The notes: generated from the sequence alone by a model not told the origin. Shown: positions 54,293-63,758, numbered from the stretch's first letter. The stretch is DNA of 64,000 nt from CAJQQY01 sp964564545 (GCA_964564545.1 CAZMBP010000092.1:1-64000), one strand, 5' to 3'. Program-made: numbers and translations.

Positions 54293-55948
54293 ATGAAAAA
54301 ATCAATCCTCCTTTTACCAATTTCATTAATCCTTCTTCTTTTTTCTTGTGAAGAACCAAAACCCAAAACAATAATTCCAAATTGGGAAACTTACGATGAG
54401 ACTGAAGAGCTCGCACAAAATACAGATCATGAAAATGCTCGGATGCAATACAAACTAATTCAATCTAAATTTTTAGATAAGAATGAAGTTTGGAAAAATG
54501 TTCAAGATCAAATTGCTTATTTTTCGGAAGAGGATTATCAAAATTTAAAACCACTTATTTTAGAGCAAGATATTCCAACGATTCAATCACATATTGAGTC
54601 TGGAAAATTGACTTATGAAAAACTAACACAATGGTACCTTTTTCGAATTGTAAAATTTGAAAATGATCCAAAAAAATCTCTCCACTCCATTATTGCACTT
54701 AATCCAAATGCAGTTGCTCATGCTCGGGAACGCGATAAAAATAAATCAAAAGATAATCATCCTATTTTCGGAATGCCTATTTTATTAAAAGACAATATCA
54801 ATACTTCCGAAATGAAAACGACTGCAGGTGCACATGCTTTGATGGATAATCAAACTGGAGATGCATTTATTGTCGAACGAATAAAGGAAAGAGGTGGAAT
54901 CATTTTAGGCAAAGTAAACTTGAGTGAATGGGCTTATTATTTTTGCAATGGATGCCCTCTAGGTTATAGCGCTATCGGTGGACAGACTTTAAATCCTTAT
55001 GGTCGGAAAAAATTCGAAACTGGTGGATCTAGTGCAGGAAGTGGAACCACCATGGCCGCTAATTATGCAGTAGCCGCTGTCGGAACAGAAACTTCTGGAT
55101 CTATCATTTCTCCTTCCAGTCAAAATTCCGTGGTTGGATTAAAACCAACTATTGGATTATTAAGTCGATCAGGTATTGTCCCGATTTCTAGTACCTTAGA
55201 TACTCCCGGCCCGATGACTCGAAATGTTATTGATAATGCTATTTTTCTTTCAGCGATGACTGGTGAAGATTCTTCAGATAGTACGACAAAAGACAATCCT
55301 AAAAATGTAAAATATTGGGAAGACTTTTCAAAAGCATCTTTAAAAGGGTTGCGATTAGGCGTGAATAAAAATTTCCTTACTGATTCTATTTATAATTTGA
55401 CCATTGAAAAAATAAAAACCGCGGGAGCAACAATTGTTGAATTCGAACCTGAAGATATGAACTTCGATGGATTCCGAACTGTCCTCAATGCAGATATGAA
55501 AATTGATTTACCAAAATATTTATCACAACAAGCAGGTTCTGCAGTTCAAGTAAAATCAGTAAAAGATGTGGTGGAACATAACTTAAAAGATACCCTTCAA
55601 CGATCACCTTATGGTCAAGGAATTTTCGAAGGTATCATTGCCGAAGATATTAGCGCAGCCGATTTTGAAAAATTAAAAACAAGATTCGAAAATGATGCTC
55701 GCAATTATTTTAATACACCAATGGATAATCTAAAATTAGACGCCATTCTTTCGATCAATAATTATAATTCTGGTCATGCTGCCATGGCAAAATATCCTTG
55801 CTTGACGGTTCCGATGGGTTACAAAGATTCTGGCGAACCGATTAGTTTGACTTTTATTGCCAAGACTTTTGAAGAGGATAAACTATTGCAAATTGGTTAT
55901 GCATTTGAGCAAGCGACGAAGATGAGAAAAGAACCTAAAGGTTATTAA
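54293..55948 (+). CDS. Amidase-signature lipoprotein
   Basis: The protein has 551 residues. The lipobox is LLLFSC. The amidase domain shows the Ser-cisSer-Lys triad: Lys in MPILLKDNIN, the GGSSAGSGTT loop with cis-Ser, and the nucleophile in GTETSGSIISPS. About 100 extra residues come before the domain. Being a lipoprotein, it acts in the periplasm or outer membrane and is not the GatA subunit. The substrate is an amide of unknown kind. Confidence 0.92.
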   Translation: MKKSILLLPISLILLLFSCEEPKPKTIIPNWETYDETEELAQNTDHENARMQYKLIQSKFLDKNEVWKNVQDQIAYFSEEDYQNLKPLILEQDIPTIQSHIESGKLTYEKLTQWYLFRIVKFENDPKKSLHSIIALNPNAVAHARERDKNKSKDNHPIFGMPILLKDNINTSEMKTTAGAHALMDNQTGDAFIVERIKERGGIILGKVNLSEWAYYFCNGCPLGYSAIGGQTLNPYGRKKFETGGSSAGSGTTMAANYAVAAVGTETSGSIISPSSQNSVVGLKPTIGLLSRSGIVPISSTLDTPGPMTRNVIDNAIFLSAMTGEDSSDSTTKDNPKNVKYWEDFSKASLKGLRLGVNKNFLTDSIYNLTIEKIKTAGATIVEFEPEDMNFDGFRTVLNADMKIDLPKYLSQQAGSAVQVKSVKDVVEHNLKDTLQRSPYGQGIFEGIIAEDISAADFEKLKTRFENDARNYFNTPMDNLKLDAILSINNYNSGHAAMAKYPCLTVPMGYKDSGEPISLTFIAKTFEEDKLLQIGYAFEQATKMRKEPKGY

Positions 55949-55960
55949 AGCTAGAAATAA

Positions 55961-55999
55961 AAAAGCTTCCAACCTTTTTAATTAAGTTTGGAAGCTTTT
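55961..55999 (+). terminator. Terminator of the amidase gene
   Basis: AAAAGCTTCC pairs with GGAAGCTTTT, followed by ATTTTTT. It is 13 bases after the stop and lies between convergent genes. Confidence 0.8.
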
Positions 56000-56046
56000 A
56001 TTTTTTAATCCTGTATCATTATTTCAGGACAAGGCAGGAAAAGAAA

Positions 56047-57630
56047 TTATCCTTTCATTTTTTCATTTAAGTAACTCGCTAATTCAGCAATCGGCACTTC
56101 TTTCTGTACTTGTTCCATCCACTCTTTTTTATCAGTATATTTATCAGCGATTTCTTTTCCTAATTTCAAATTCTTCACCGTTGCGATTCCTGCCTCAGCT
56201 TCGTTCGATCCAATTAAAACTACAAAAGGACAATTTTTATCATCGGCATAAGCCATTTGCTTTTTCATTTTCTTTTTGTCCATGCCGTAGTAAACTTCCG
56301 TTTCGATTCCAGCAGTTCGCAAGTCTCTCGCCACTTTTTGATAATGAGGCATTAGTTCTTCATCAAAGAAAGCGATAAAAACTGGGCCATCTTTTTTCTT
56401 TGGCGCCTGATTCGTTAACATCAATAATTCAGCTAATCGATCTACGCCAATCGAAGCTCCGGTTGCAGGAACTTTAATTCCCAAAAGATTTTCTACCAAA
56501 CCATCATATCGTCCACCTCCACAAATAGAACCTATTCTTCTTTCTACACCTTTTGAATCAATATAACTTTGCAATGATTCTACTTCATAAACTGGACCAG
56601 TATAATATGCCAATCCTCGAACTAATGAGGGATCAAAAATTACACGCTCTTCATCAAAATCCAATGCAGAAAGAATAGTATCAATTTTTTCCATTTCTTG
56701 AATTCCTTCCTGAGCTGTTTCATTTTGAATCTCTAGTTTTTTCAAGTCAGCTAAAACTTCTTGCCGTGTTTTTTTAGCAGAAAAACCTTCGATAAAATTG
56801 GTTAATCCTAATACTAATTTCTCATCTAATCCTAAACCTTTTACCTCAGCACCTGACTCATCCGTTCGCCCTACACCTAATTCCAATGCTACTTTTTCCA
56901 AACCGATTTTATCCATCTTATCTATTACTCGAATTATATTTTGTTCCGTCAAATCATCTTCTACGCCTAAATCTTTCAAATATCCTGTCAATATTTTTCG
57001 ATTGTTAACTTTGACTACATAACTATTTCGAGGCAATCCAATTGCTTCCAATGCATCTGACAAAACCATACACACTTCTGCATCTGCTGCCACATCATTC
57101 GTCCCAACATTGTCAAAGTCTAATTGCCAAAATTCTCGAAAACGTCCTGGGCTCAATTTAATTTCATATCGATAAACTGGCCCAAATTGATACCTACGAA
57201 ACAAAGGTGGCTTCATTTGAGTCAACATATGACGTTGATATTTTTGCAATAGTCCTTCAGCATATCTTCGAGCTAATGGGGAAGTCAAATCATATCTCAT
57301 TGACAAGTGCTGATTTTCCATCACCACATGTGCATTTTCATCCCTCAATTCAGAACCGTCTGAACGCAATACTGGTTCGATTTCTGGATTTTTAAAGGAA
57401 TAAACACCCTTATCTACCGTATCATCATCTGGCAAATACTTTCCCAAACAATCAGCATATTCCAAAACAGGCGTATCCCAATGCTCAAAGCCATATTTTT
57501 TATATACTTCGCTTGCTGCATTAATGATTTTCCATTTTAATTGATTCAAACTTGGGTCTATATCTCGGAAACCTTTGACTCTTCGAGCCACGACACCTCG
57601 CTTGTTTTCGACTTGCTTTTTATTTGCCAT
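56047..57630 (-). CDS. hisS: Histidyl-tRNA synthetase, alphaproteobacterial type
   Basis: The protein has 527 residues, about 100 longer than the usual bacterial HisRS. Key motifs are VKGFRDIDPS at 18-27, LEYADCLGKYLPDDD at 56-70, MRYDLTSPLAR at 111-121 where canonical enzymes have LRPEGT, SPGRFREFWQLDFDNVG at 160-176, YYTGPVYEV and GGGRYDGL. This set is that of the alphaproteobacterial HisRS, which charges tRNA-His without G-1 and with A73. The neighbouring tRNA-His (57760-57833) has just those features. It attaches histidine to tRNA. The gene is single on the minus strand, 130 bp downstream of the tRNA. Confidence 0.95.
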   Translation of the reverse strand: MANKKQVENKRGVVARRVKGFRDIDPSLNQLKWKIINAASEVYKKYGFEHWDTPVLEYADCLGKYLPDDDTVDKGVYSFKNPEIEPVLRSDGSELRDENAHVVMENQHLSMRYDLTSPLARRYAEGLLQKYQRHMLTQMKPPLFRRYQFGPVYRYEIKLSPGRFREFWQLDFDNVGTNDVAADAEVCMVLSDALEAIGLPRNSYVVKVNNRKILTGYLKDLGVEDDLTEQNIIRVIDKMDKIGLEKVALELGVGRTDESGAEVKGLGLDEKLVLGLTNFIEGFSAKKTRQEVLADLKKLEIQNETAQEGIQEMEKIDTILSALDFDEERVIFDPSLVRGLAYYTGPVYEVESLQSYIDSKGVERRIGSICGGGRYDGLVENLLGIKVPATGASIGVDRLAELLMLTNQAPKKKDGPVFIAFFDEELMPHYQKVARDLRTAGIETEVYYGMDKKKMKKQMAYADDKNCPFVVLIGSNEAEAGIATVKNLKLGKEIADKYTDKKEWMEQVQKEVPIAELASYLNEKMKG

Positions 57631-57725
57631 AATTATTAATTTTTAGGAGACAGGTATCAGATTAGTCTCTGACTCCTGACCGAGAGTATAACGACCAACC
57701 TTACTTTTGGCTACTATTAAAAAAA

Positions 57726-57755
57726 AAGCACCATTCAAATTTCTGAATGATGCTT
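57726..57755 (-). terminator. Terminator of tRNA-His
   Basis: AAGCACCATTCA pairs with TGAATGATGCTT (one mismatch) and is followed by a run of T on the minus strand, just after the tRNA 3' end. Confidence 0.8.
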
Positions 57756-57759
57756 AATG

Positions 57760-57833
57760 TCCCCGCGACTAGATTCGAACTAGTGACTTCCTGAACCACA
57801 ATCAGGCGCTCTAACCAACTGAGCTACGCAGGG
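57760..57833 (-). tRNA. tRNA-His(GTG) lacking G-1/C73
   Basis: The anticodon loop is TTGTGGT with GTG. The acceptor stem CCCTGCG pairs with CGCGGGG. The T-arm is ACTAG-TTCGAAT-CTAGT. The discriminator base is A73 and the base before position 1 is T, not G. CCA is not encoded. Canonical bacterial tRNA-His has G-1 and C73. This gene lies 130 bp upstream of hisS, in the same direction, with a terminator between. Confidence 0.95.
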
Positions 57834-57959
57834 ATAATATGATGATGTTTCTTATTCATTTTTGTAAAAAAACTAGTTTTTTCAAAATGGAGTGCAAATT
57901 TAAAAGAATTTAAAATGTAAACCAATGAAATTTTTACTTTTTTTTCAACTGATTGTTAT

Positions 57960-58568
57960 TTATTCGATAGTAATCTTAATCTCACCAAATTCTGCCTGAG
58001 CTGGAACAAAGTTTTTTCCACTTTTTACTCCAACTTCTCCCTCCATTGGTTTTTCTGCAAAATCAACTTCTGTTTGAGTTCCACTCTTTCCTATGGCTTT
58101 AAAACACACTTGATAAATGGTAGAACCATCGTAAAGCGAGATTCCTTGAAGATCTTGTACAAACCATGTAAACCTTAAAGTATTTTCTTCATTTGGAGTT
58201 CGTGCAAAGTTAACACCTGGTTTGATCGATAGGTCTTTTAACGAAGGGTTTTTGACTTCAACATATTCCAACACTTTACTATCAAAATTAGTACTGTATT
58301 GCATTGATACCACATCTATAAAATTAGTTACCTGCACATCTACACAAAACTCTTCACCTGACTTCACAGTCATATCTTCCCCAGAAATGATCACCTTCTT
58401 AGAGGTGGAAGATTTAGTAGGAGAAGTTGTCGTTTGGGAAGTAGGAGTAGTCGAACTAGCGACTTTAGCTTCTGTTTTATTAGCTGTTGATGATTCTCCA
58501 CCACAAGACACTATTCCAATTAAGAAGAAAGTGAAAATAATTAACTTTGATGCATTTATATAAGTCAT
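57960..58568 (-). CDS. Cohesin-domain lipoprotein
   Basis: The protein has 202 residues from ATG 58568 (MTYINASKLIIF), giving the lipobox GIVSC; the longer frame has no support. A Ser/Thr-rich linker (TTPTSQTTTSPTKSSTS) joins a single cohesin-like domain: VKSGEEFCVDVQVTNFIDVVSMQYSTNF, then LRFTWFVQ and STIYQVCFKAIG. Cohesins hold dockerins, best known from cellulosomes, but isolated ones occur widely. No dockerin is visible in the window. The surface role is unknown. Confidence 0.85.
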   Translation of the reverse strand: MTYINASKLIIFTFFLIGIVSCGGESSTANKTEAKVASSTTPTSQTTTSPTKSSTSKKVIISGEDMTVKSGEEFCVDVQVTNFIDVVSMQYSTNFDSKVLEYVEVKNPSLKDLSIKPGVNFARTPNEENTLRFTWFVQDLQGISLYDGSTIYQVCFKAIGKSGTQTEVDFAEKPMEGEVGVKSGKNFVPAQAEFGEIKITIE

Positions 58569-59034
58569 AATATTTTTAGGTTTTAAATATTCTATTATAT
58601 CGCAAGTTGCAATTTTTTGTAAAAAAAGTGAAAATTGAATCAAAATCAATTGGATTTGATTCAATTTAATGATAAATTTATATCTATTTACTCTTCTAAT
58701 CAATGATTTTATTACCTAGATTAACTATCACGCTTAAGAGTAAATACTAATTATTAACTACTATCTAAAAAGCCAAAAAGAGAACCAAAAATTTATTTAA
58801 AAATCTTCACTCGTAAAGATTCTTTTACAATTTTCAGGTCATCTTTTTCAGAAAATAATCTCGCATTTCTACCATTCAGGTAGGAGTGGATACAATTTAC
58901 TGTGAGCGTCTGTGTTAGCTTTAGTAGTTTTTTTTAAAATTATTAGATGTCTAACGCAGACTTTTCAGAAAAAAGCGGATGCCAAAATAAATTTGGTATC
59001 CGCTTTTTTTTGTACAGTTTAATTGAAAGGATAA
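58569..59034. other. Intergenic region with palindrome and terminator
   Basis: It holds the promoter of the cohesin gene, a palindrome GTCTGTGTTAG/CTAACGCAGAC at 58908-58961 and the terminator of the next gene at 58971-59006. No coding region is supported. Confidence 0.5.
58971..59006 (-). terminator. Terminator of the 185-residue hypothetical gene
   Basis: AAAAGCGGATGCCAAA pairs with TTTGGTATCCGCTTTT (one mismatch). It starts 28 bases after the stop at 59035. Confidence 0.8.
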
Positions 59035-59592
59035 TTAAGACGTCTCAGCAATTCCTTCTCTAATAACTGCATTATTTTTAAATCCAGTTTGGAAACCAAT
59101 TGCTTTTTTCTCTGGCAAGTCATCATCAAAATCTTCCCACTCCGTTACTTCTTTTAATAATTTTTCGATATGTCGAAATAAGAATGGGGGTTTCAACTCT
59201 TCTGGTCTAAGAATTTCTAAATTATATGGAGGCTTTGGCTGACCTAAACCTTCTATAAATGGAGGAACAATCATAATGATAATTTTCCCATTAAATAATT
59301 GTTGATACACTAACATTCCATTATATCGAATCAATGATTTATTCAGACTATCTGTTACTCTTTGGCTAATTCCACTTTCTTCCTGTCCCAAATCTAGCAC
59401 TACTGCTTCTAAATTATCCATTTCGGTTTTTTCAACCACTATTGCTTTTAAACCTGTCTCATTGATTATTTCTCCAAGTTTTTCTTGAAGCATAGGTTTA
59501 ATTCTAGCATCCCATGCTTTTCGATATTTATTAGTATTACTTCTAATCTTTTTATAATCTTCAACTTTTCCAATTAATCCGGGTATATCCAT
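59035..59592 (-). CDS. Hypothetical cytoplasmic protein
   Basis: The protein has 185 residues. There is no signal peptide or membrane segment. The N-terminal half is helical and charged (DYKKIRSNTNKYRKAWDARI); the middle has strands ending in GKIIIMIVPPFIEGLGQPKP, and NLEILRPEELKPPFLFRHIE follows. The pattern looks like a conserved Bacteroidota protein, but I recognise no family. It is monocistronic with its own terminator. Confidence 0.65.
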   Translation of the reverse strand: MDIPGLIGKVEDYKKIRSNTNKYRKAWDARIKPMLQEKLGEIINETGLKAIVVEKTEMDNLEAVVLDLGQEESGISQRVTDSLNKSLIRYNGMLVYQQLFNGKIIIMIVPPFIEGLGQPKPPYNLEILRPEELKPPFLFRHIEKLLKEVTEWEDFDDDLPEKKAIGFQTGFKNNAVIREGIAETS

Positions 59593-59694
59593 TCTGTATT
59601 TTTTTTAGGTGAATCGTAAAGTTAGTAGATTTTTTGAAAAATAAAATAACTCCTATCTTTCATTAAATCAAAACTAAAGAGTCTAAAATGAGGA

Positions 59695-59725
59695 AGAGGT
59701 TGATCTCAAAATGAAATCAACCTCT
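59695..59725 (-). terminator. Hairpin after tRNA-Leu
   Basis: AGAGGTTGAT pairs exactly with ATCAACCTCT. It lies 9 bases past the tRNA end. The T-run after it on the minus strand is weak; the stronger one is on the plus strand. Confidence 0.55.
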
Positions 59726-59734
59726 TTTATAATG

Positions 59735-59821
59735 TGGTGCCCAGAACAGGATTTGAACCTGCACGCCCTTGCGAGCACTAGCCCCTCAAGCTAGCGTGTC
59801 TACCAATTCCACCACCTGGGC
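59735..59821 (-). tRNA. tRNA-Leu(GAG)
   Basis: The anticodon stem CTAGC/GCTAG holds the loop TTGAGGG with GAG. The acceptor stem GCCCAGG pairs with TCTGGGC. A long variable arm (TGCTCGCAAGGGCG) is present as expected for leucine. The T-loop is TTCAAAT. A73 and CCA are encoded. Confidence 0.96.
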
Positions 59822-60522
59822 CTTTTCCAATAAAAAATATTGGGATGCAAATATATGTTTTTCGTAGAATAAACAAAATGATATTTTGCTATAAAATTGT
59901 TTGATTATGAAAAGATCAGGTTCTAAGTGAATTCATTTGGTCTAATTCTTTTCGCAGATTCCACGGATATATAGATTAGTTTTTTCTACGAATAAATCTA
60001 TTTGATTTGTGTTATCTATGGAAGGTTTATTTTAGAAAATTCAAACGATATATTTTTTGAACAAATAAAATTACTTAGAACCTAAAATAAGTTCACTCAA
60101 TAAAAATTTTACCCTAAAATAATTTTTAGGGATTTTCTTTTTTCCCGGATTTGGAAAAACCAAAATTGTGCGCTGTCACATTTAATTAAAAAACATTAGT
60201 AAAAACACTATATGTTTTTTATCTCAAAAAACCTATTACTCAATAGAACCTACCGCTTTAAAGTGCTATCTACCCTTCCGGTGTCATTAATATAATCACT
60301 TTTATTAGATCCGCACTATTCATATTGCAAAAAAACAAAATATAATAGTCACAAGAAATTTTAGACCCCACAACAAATATGGTAAAAATCAATATTTGTG
60401 TTTTTTTATATGATAAAAAAACATATATTTGTGTCACATTCTTATTACAATAACTCGAAAGGAATCTAATAAATTTGCCTTAGTTTTTAATGTATTAATT
60501 AAGAAACCAAAATAATAACATT
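59822..60522. other. 700-bp AT-rich intergenic region
   Basis: I can support no gene. Repeated TATTTGTG-like sequences lie at about 60393 and 60427, the second (TATATTTG) resembling a Bacteroidota -7 element before the tiny ORF at 60523. No clear -33 TTG at the right spacing was found. Confidence 0.4.
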
Positions 60523-60609
60523 ATGATTCTTTTTTATTTTTCCGTAACAATTTCTGTAATTGCATTGATTTCAATCGCATCTACAAATCAGTCGGTTGAA
60601 GAGCAATAA
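60523..60609 (+). CDS. 28-residue membrane peptide (tentative)
   Basis: It starts MILFYFSVTISVIALISIAS, one membrane segment, and ends in a polar NQSVEEQ tail. It lies 65 bp before the SPOR-like gene in the same direction. It could be a real small protein, but chance AT-rich coding is possible and I saw no strong ribosome site. Confidence 0.35.
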   Translation: MILFYFSVTISVIALISIASTNQSVEEQ

Positions 60610-60674
60610 GTATTTTTCGAAACACTAACTTAAATGATGTTTACCTTTTTTTAGGATGAACTCAAAAAAACACT

Positions 60675-61211
60675 ATGAATCGTTATAAGTCAACAAAAAG
60701 GCTAATTAAAACCAGTACCTTCCTCTTTTTTTTGAGTGCCACTCCTGCTGTTTCTCAAGACGAAGGATTCTTCACCATCTCACTTGAGATGTTAACTGAT
60801 CTTAATAGCATTTCCAATCAGACTAAAATAGACATCGATAAAAAAGAATCAGTACCTGTATATTATACTGAATCTGCGGATGTAGAACTAACGCCGAAAG
60901 GTGTTGAAGAAAAAAAAGAAGCAGAAATACCTTCTTATTATCGACACCATAAATTATTTGACAAGGATTTCACAGGCTTTGTAATTGAATTGTTAGAATC
61001 TGATGTCAGACTAGAAAGAAATTTCCCACTATTTGAACGTTTTGGAAATATTCATGTGCAACAATTAGAGAATGGTAAGTACTCTTATTGTATCATTACT
61101 AATTTCAAAAAATCAGATAGTTTAAAAATATTTGTAAATGAGGTAATCATCCCTCATGCTCCTGAAGCAAAAGCTTTCAAATATAAAAGGGGCAAACGCA
61201 AAAAGATGTAG
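60675..61211 (+). CDS. Secreted protein with SPOR-like C-terminal domain
   Basis: The protein has 178 residues. A signal peptide ends near TPAVSQ. After a variable middle, the C-terminal 75 residues (FTGFVIELLESDVRLERNFP, then GNIHVQQLENGKYSYCIITN, then PEAKAFKYKRGKRKK) follow the pattern of SPOR-like domains common in Bacteroidota, where the ends of the domain carry a DAFVV-like and basic tail. A peptidoglycan-binding role is possible. Family assignment is by pattern only. A terminator follows. Confidence 0.6.
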   Translation: MNRYKSTKRLIKTSTFLFFLSATPAVSQDEGFFTISLEMLTDLNSISNQTKIDIDKKESVPVYYTESADVELTPKGVEEKKEAEIPSYYRHHKLFDKDFTGFVIELLESDVRLERNFPLFERFGNIHVQQLENGKYSYCIITNFKKSDSLKIFVNEVIIPHAPEAKAFKYKRGKRKKM

Positions 61212-61238
61212 TTTTCTTTTTTTGAGACCGAGGACGGA

Positions 61239-61270
61239 AATAGCCTGCTTCTAGTTTGAAGTGGGCTATT
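61239..61270 (+). terminator. Terminator of the SPOR-like gene
   Basis: AATAGCC pairs with GGCTATT, with an inner CTTC/GAAG stem, and CTTTTTG follows. It lies between convergent genes. Confidence 0.75.
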
Positions 61271-61308
61271 CTTTTTGTATGAGAACACTTTGCTCTCAGA
61301 GGTCTTAT

Positions 61309-62076
61309 TTATTTTGCATTTTGAAGAGCAGCTTCTCTTAATCGTTGAAGGAAAGGAGATGCAAATATAAAATCTTGCAACAATTCATTATCACTATTAA
61401 GTACTTCCGATTTATTACCTTGCCAAGACAATTCACCTTGATAAAGTAACGCTATATTATCACCGATTTCCATCACAGAATTCATATCATGAGTATTGAT
61501 GATAGTAGTCATTTCATTTTCGTAAGTAATTCTTTTGATGAGTTCGTCAATAAGAAGAGCCGTTTTAGGATCAAGCCCAGAGTTAGGTTCATCACAAAAA
61601 AGGTATTTCGGATTCAAGACAATTGAACGTGCGATACCAACACGTTTTTGCATTCCTCCACTTGTTTCAGATGGATATTTTTTGTTTGCACCGATTAATT
61701 CAACTCTTTCCAGACAATAATCAACCTGTTTTTGTTTTTCTTTTTTAGTCATGTTGGTAAACATGTCTAAAGGAAATCTCACATTTTCCTCTACTGTCAT
61801 CGAGTCAAACAATGCTGAACCTTGAAAAAGCATCCCTACTTCCATTCTTATTGCTCTCCTTTGCTTTCTCTCCATCGTGGAAAAATTCTCATTTCCATAC
61901 CAAATTTCACCTTCAGTAGGTTCCATCAAGCCAACTAGCAATTTGAGTAAAACAGTTTTACCTGCACCACTTCGACCAATGATCAAATTGGTTTTCCCTT
62001 TCTCGAAAGTCATAGAAATCCCCTTCAACACTTCTGTATCATCAAAGGATTTTCGTATGTCAACTGCTTTAATCAT
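61309..62076 (-). CDS. mlaF: MlaF-type ABC ATPase
   Basis: The protein has 255 residues. Walker A is GRSGAGKTVLL, the signature SGGMQKRVGIARS, Walker B YLFCDEPNSGLDP and the His switch NTHDMNSVMEIGD. SGGMQKR and DEPNSGLDP are typical of the MlaF/Mkl subgroup. It begins 7 bases after the MlaE-type permease gene, so the pair is one operon. It would power phospholipid movement between the inner and outer membranes. The MlaD substrate-binding partner is not in the window. Confidence 0.92.
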   Translation of the reverse strand: MIKAVDIRKSFDDTEVLKGISMTFEKGKTNLIIGRSGAGKTVLLKLLVGLMEPTEGEIWYGNENFSTMERKQRRAIRMEVGMLFQGSALFDSMTVEENVRFPLDMFTNMTKKEKQKQVDYCLERVELIGANKKYPSETSGGMQKRVGIARSIVLNPKYLFCDEPNSGLDPKTALLIDELIKRITYENEMTTIINTHDMNSVMEIGDNIALLYQGELSWQGNKSEVLNSDNELLQDFIFASPFLQRLREAALQNAK

Positions 62077-62083
62077 CTTTTTT

Positions 62084-62830
62084 CTATTGAGTCAATAACA
62101 ATGCAATTACATAATCGGCAAGTAATATTAAAATATCTGAATATACCACAGCTTGGGTACTTGCCTGTCCCAATTCAATACTTCCTCCTTTTACATAATA
62201 TCCTTGATAAGCTGAAACGGTGGTCAATATAAATGCAAAAACCAAAGATTTTACCACCATCATAAACACATTATAATCTGAAAAGAAAGATCGTAAACCT
62301 CTCAAATATTCTTCATGCGTAATCAATCCACCCACCACACTTGAAAGATATCCTCCCAAAATACTAATGAATGCTGCCAAGCAAACTAATATCGGAATCA
62401 TTACTAATCCAGCAATCACTTTTGGCAAAATTAAATAAGATGCAGTATTCACCCCCATGATTTCCATGGCATCAATATGTTCTTTTTGACGCATCCCTCC
62501 TATTTCTGCTGCAATGTTAGATCCAACTTTACCTGCTAAAACTAAACATGAAATTGTTGGAGCTAACTCGATAATTGTACTATCCCTTACGATATAACCG
62601 ATATACCATCGAGGTACCAAAGTTCCGTCCAATTGATAGGCAAATTGGACAGCAGTTACTGCTCCGATAAATACCGCAATAATACTGACGATAATTATCG
62701 AACCAATTCCGATATCATCCATCTGACGCATCGTTTCTTTCCAATACATGGAAAACTTCTCAGGCCGCGAAATAGCAGATCGCAACAACATAACATACCG
62801 GCCAAAATGATAGAAAAAATTAACGTTCAT
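62084..62830 (-). CDS. mlaE: MlaE-type permease
   Basis: The protein has 248 residues with about five to six membrane segments. The family core is ELAPTISCLVLAGKVGSNIAAEIGGMRQKEHIDAMEIMGVN, whose latter half is the MlaE coupling-helix region. An N-terminal interface helix precedes the first membrane segment. It partners with the MlaF ATPase encoded directly after it. Lipid transport is expected by homology. Confidence 0.93.
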   Translation of the reverse strand: MNVNFFYHFGRYVMLLRSAISRPEKFSMYWKETMRQMDDIGIGSIIIVSIIAVFIGAVTAVQFAYQLDGTLVPRWYIGYIVRDSTIIELAPTISCLVLAGKVGSNIAAEIGGMRQKEHIDAMEIMGVNTASYLILPKVIAGLVMIPILVCLAAFISILGGYLSSVVGGLITHEEYLRGLRSFFSDYNVFMMVVKSLVFAFILTTVSAYQGYYVKGGSIELGQASTQAVVYSDILILLADYVIALLLTQ

Positions 62831-63035
62831 TAAAGTAGATTCTTCTGGAATTTAAATGCGTTTTCCCTTCTAGTTATTAGTGCAGGAATAATTGTAATTT
62901 TGCCGCAAATATAGAAGTTTTTTGTTAAACGTAGTTTTTCAAACGAATGTTTGCAGTTATGGATAAAAAAAGATTCATTTGACCTTCTATTTTCAATTGA
63001 CTAAACCTATTTTCTCAAAAAAATAAAACCATAAT

Positions 63036-63758
63036 ATGAATGTAATCATCACAGGTGCAACCAAAGGAATTGGATTAGCCATAGCTGAAAAATTTGCAGC
63101 TAAAGGGTTCAACCTTGCACTCAACGCTAGAAATGCCGACGATCTCAAAGCACTCAAAAAAACCTTTGCTGAAAATTTTCCCAACATAGAAGTTTTGGTT
63201 AAAAAAACGGACATGAGCAAAAAAAGGCAAGTTCAATCTTTTGCCAAATTTGTTTTATCTAAATGGAAAACAGTTGATATTTTAATCAACAACGCAGGAG
63301 TATTTTTACCCGGTGAAATTGCGAATGAAGCAGATGGAACTTTAGAATCACAAATCAATACTAATTTATACAGCGCATATTATTTGACTCGCGCCATCCT
63401 TCCAACGATGTTAAAAAAATCGAGAAGTAAAAAAGCTTCAAACAAAAAACACATATTTAATATGTGTTCTATCGCTAGTCAAATTGCTTATCCAAATGGA
63501 GGCTCCTACTCTATTTCAAAATTCGCTTTACTTGGTTTTTCAAAAGTATTGCGAGAGGAAATGAAAGACAAAGGAATCCGAGTCACTTCAATTTTACCAG
63601 GAGCAACTTGGTCTAACTCATGGGCTGGCGTTGACTTACCTGAAAGTCGATTGATGCTAGCTAGCGATATTGCCAATGCAACTTGGGGAGCTTGGACTAT
63701 GAGTCCATCGGCAGTTGTAGAAGATATTGTTATTCGTCCTCAGTTAGGCGATTTATAA
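63036..63758 (+). CDS. Short-chain dehydrogenase/reductase
   Basis: The protein has 240 residues. TGATKGIGLAIAEKFAAKG is the NAD(P)-binding TGxxxGIG motif. INNAGVF follows, then the catalytic set Ser in CSIASQI and Tyr-xxx-Lys in YSISK. The C-terminal half has LPGATWSNSW. The substrate is unknown. It is 27 bp before a nitroreductase gene, so the two probably form an operon. Confidence 0.93.
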   Translation: MNVIITGATKGIGLAIAEKFAAKGFNLALNARNADDLKALKKTFAENFPNIEVLVKKTDMSKKRQVQSFAKFVLSKWKTVDILINNAGVFLPGEIANEADGTLESQINTNLYSAYYLTRAILPTMLKKSRSKKASNKKHIFNMCSIASQIAYPNGGSYSISKFALLGFSKVLREEMKDKGIRVTSILPGATWSNSWAGVDLPESRLMLASDIANATWGAWTMSPSAVVEDIVIRPQLGDL

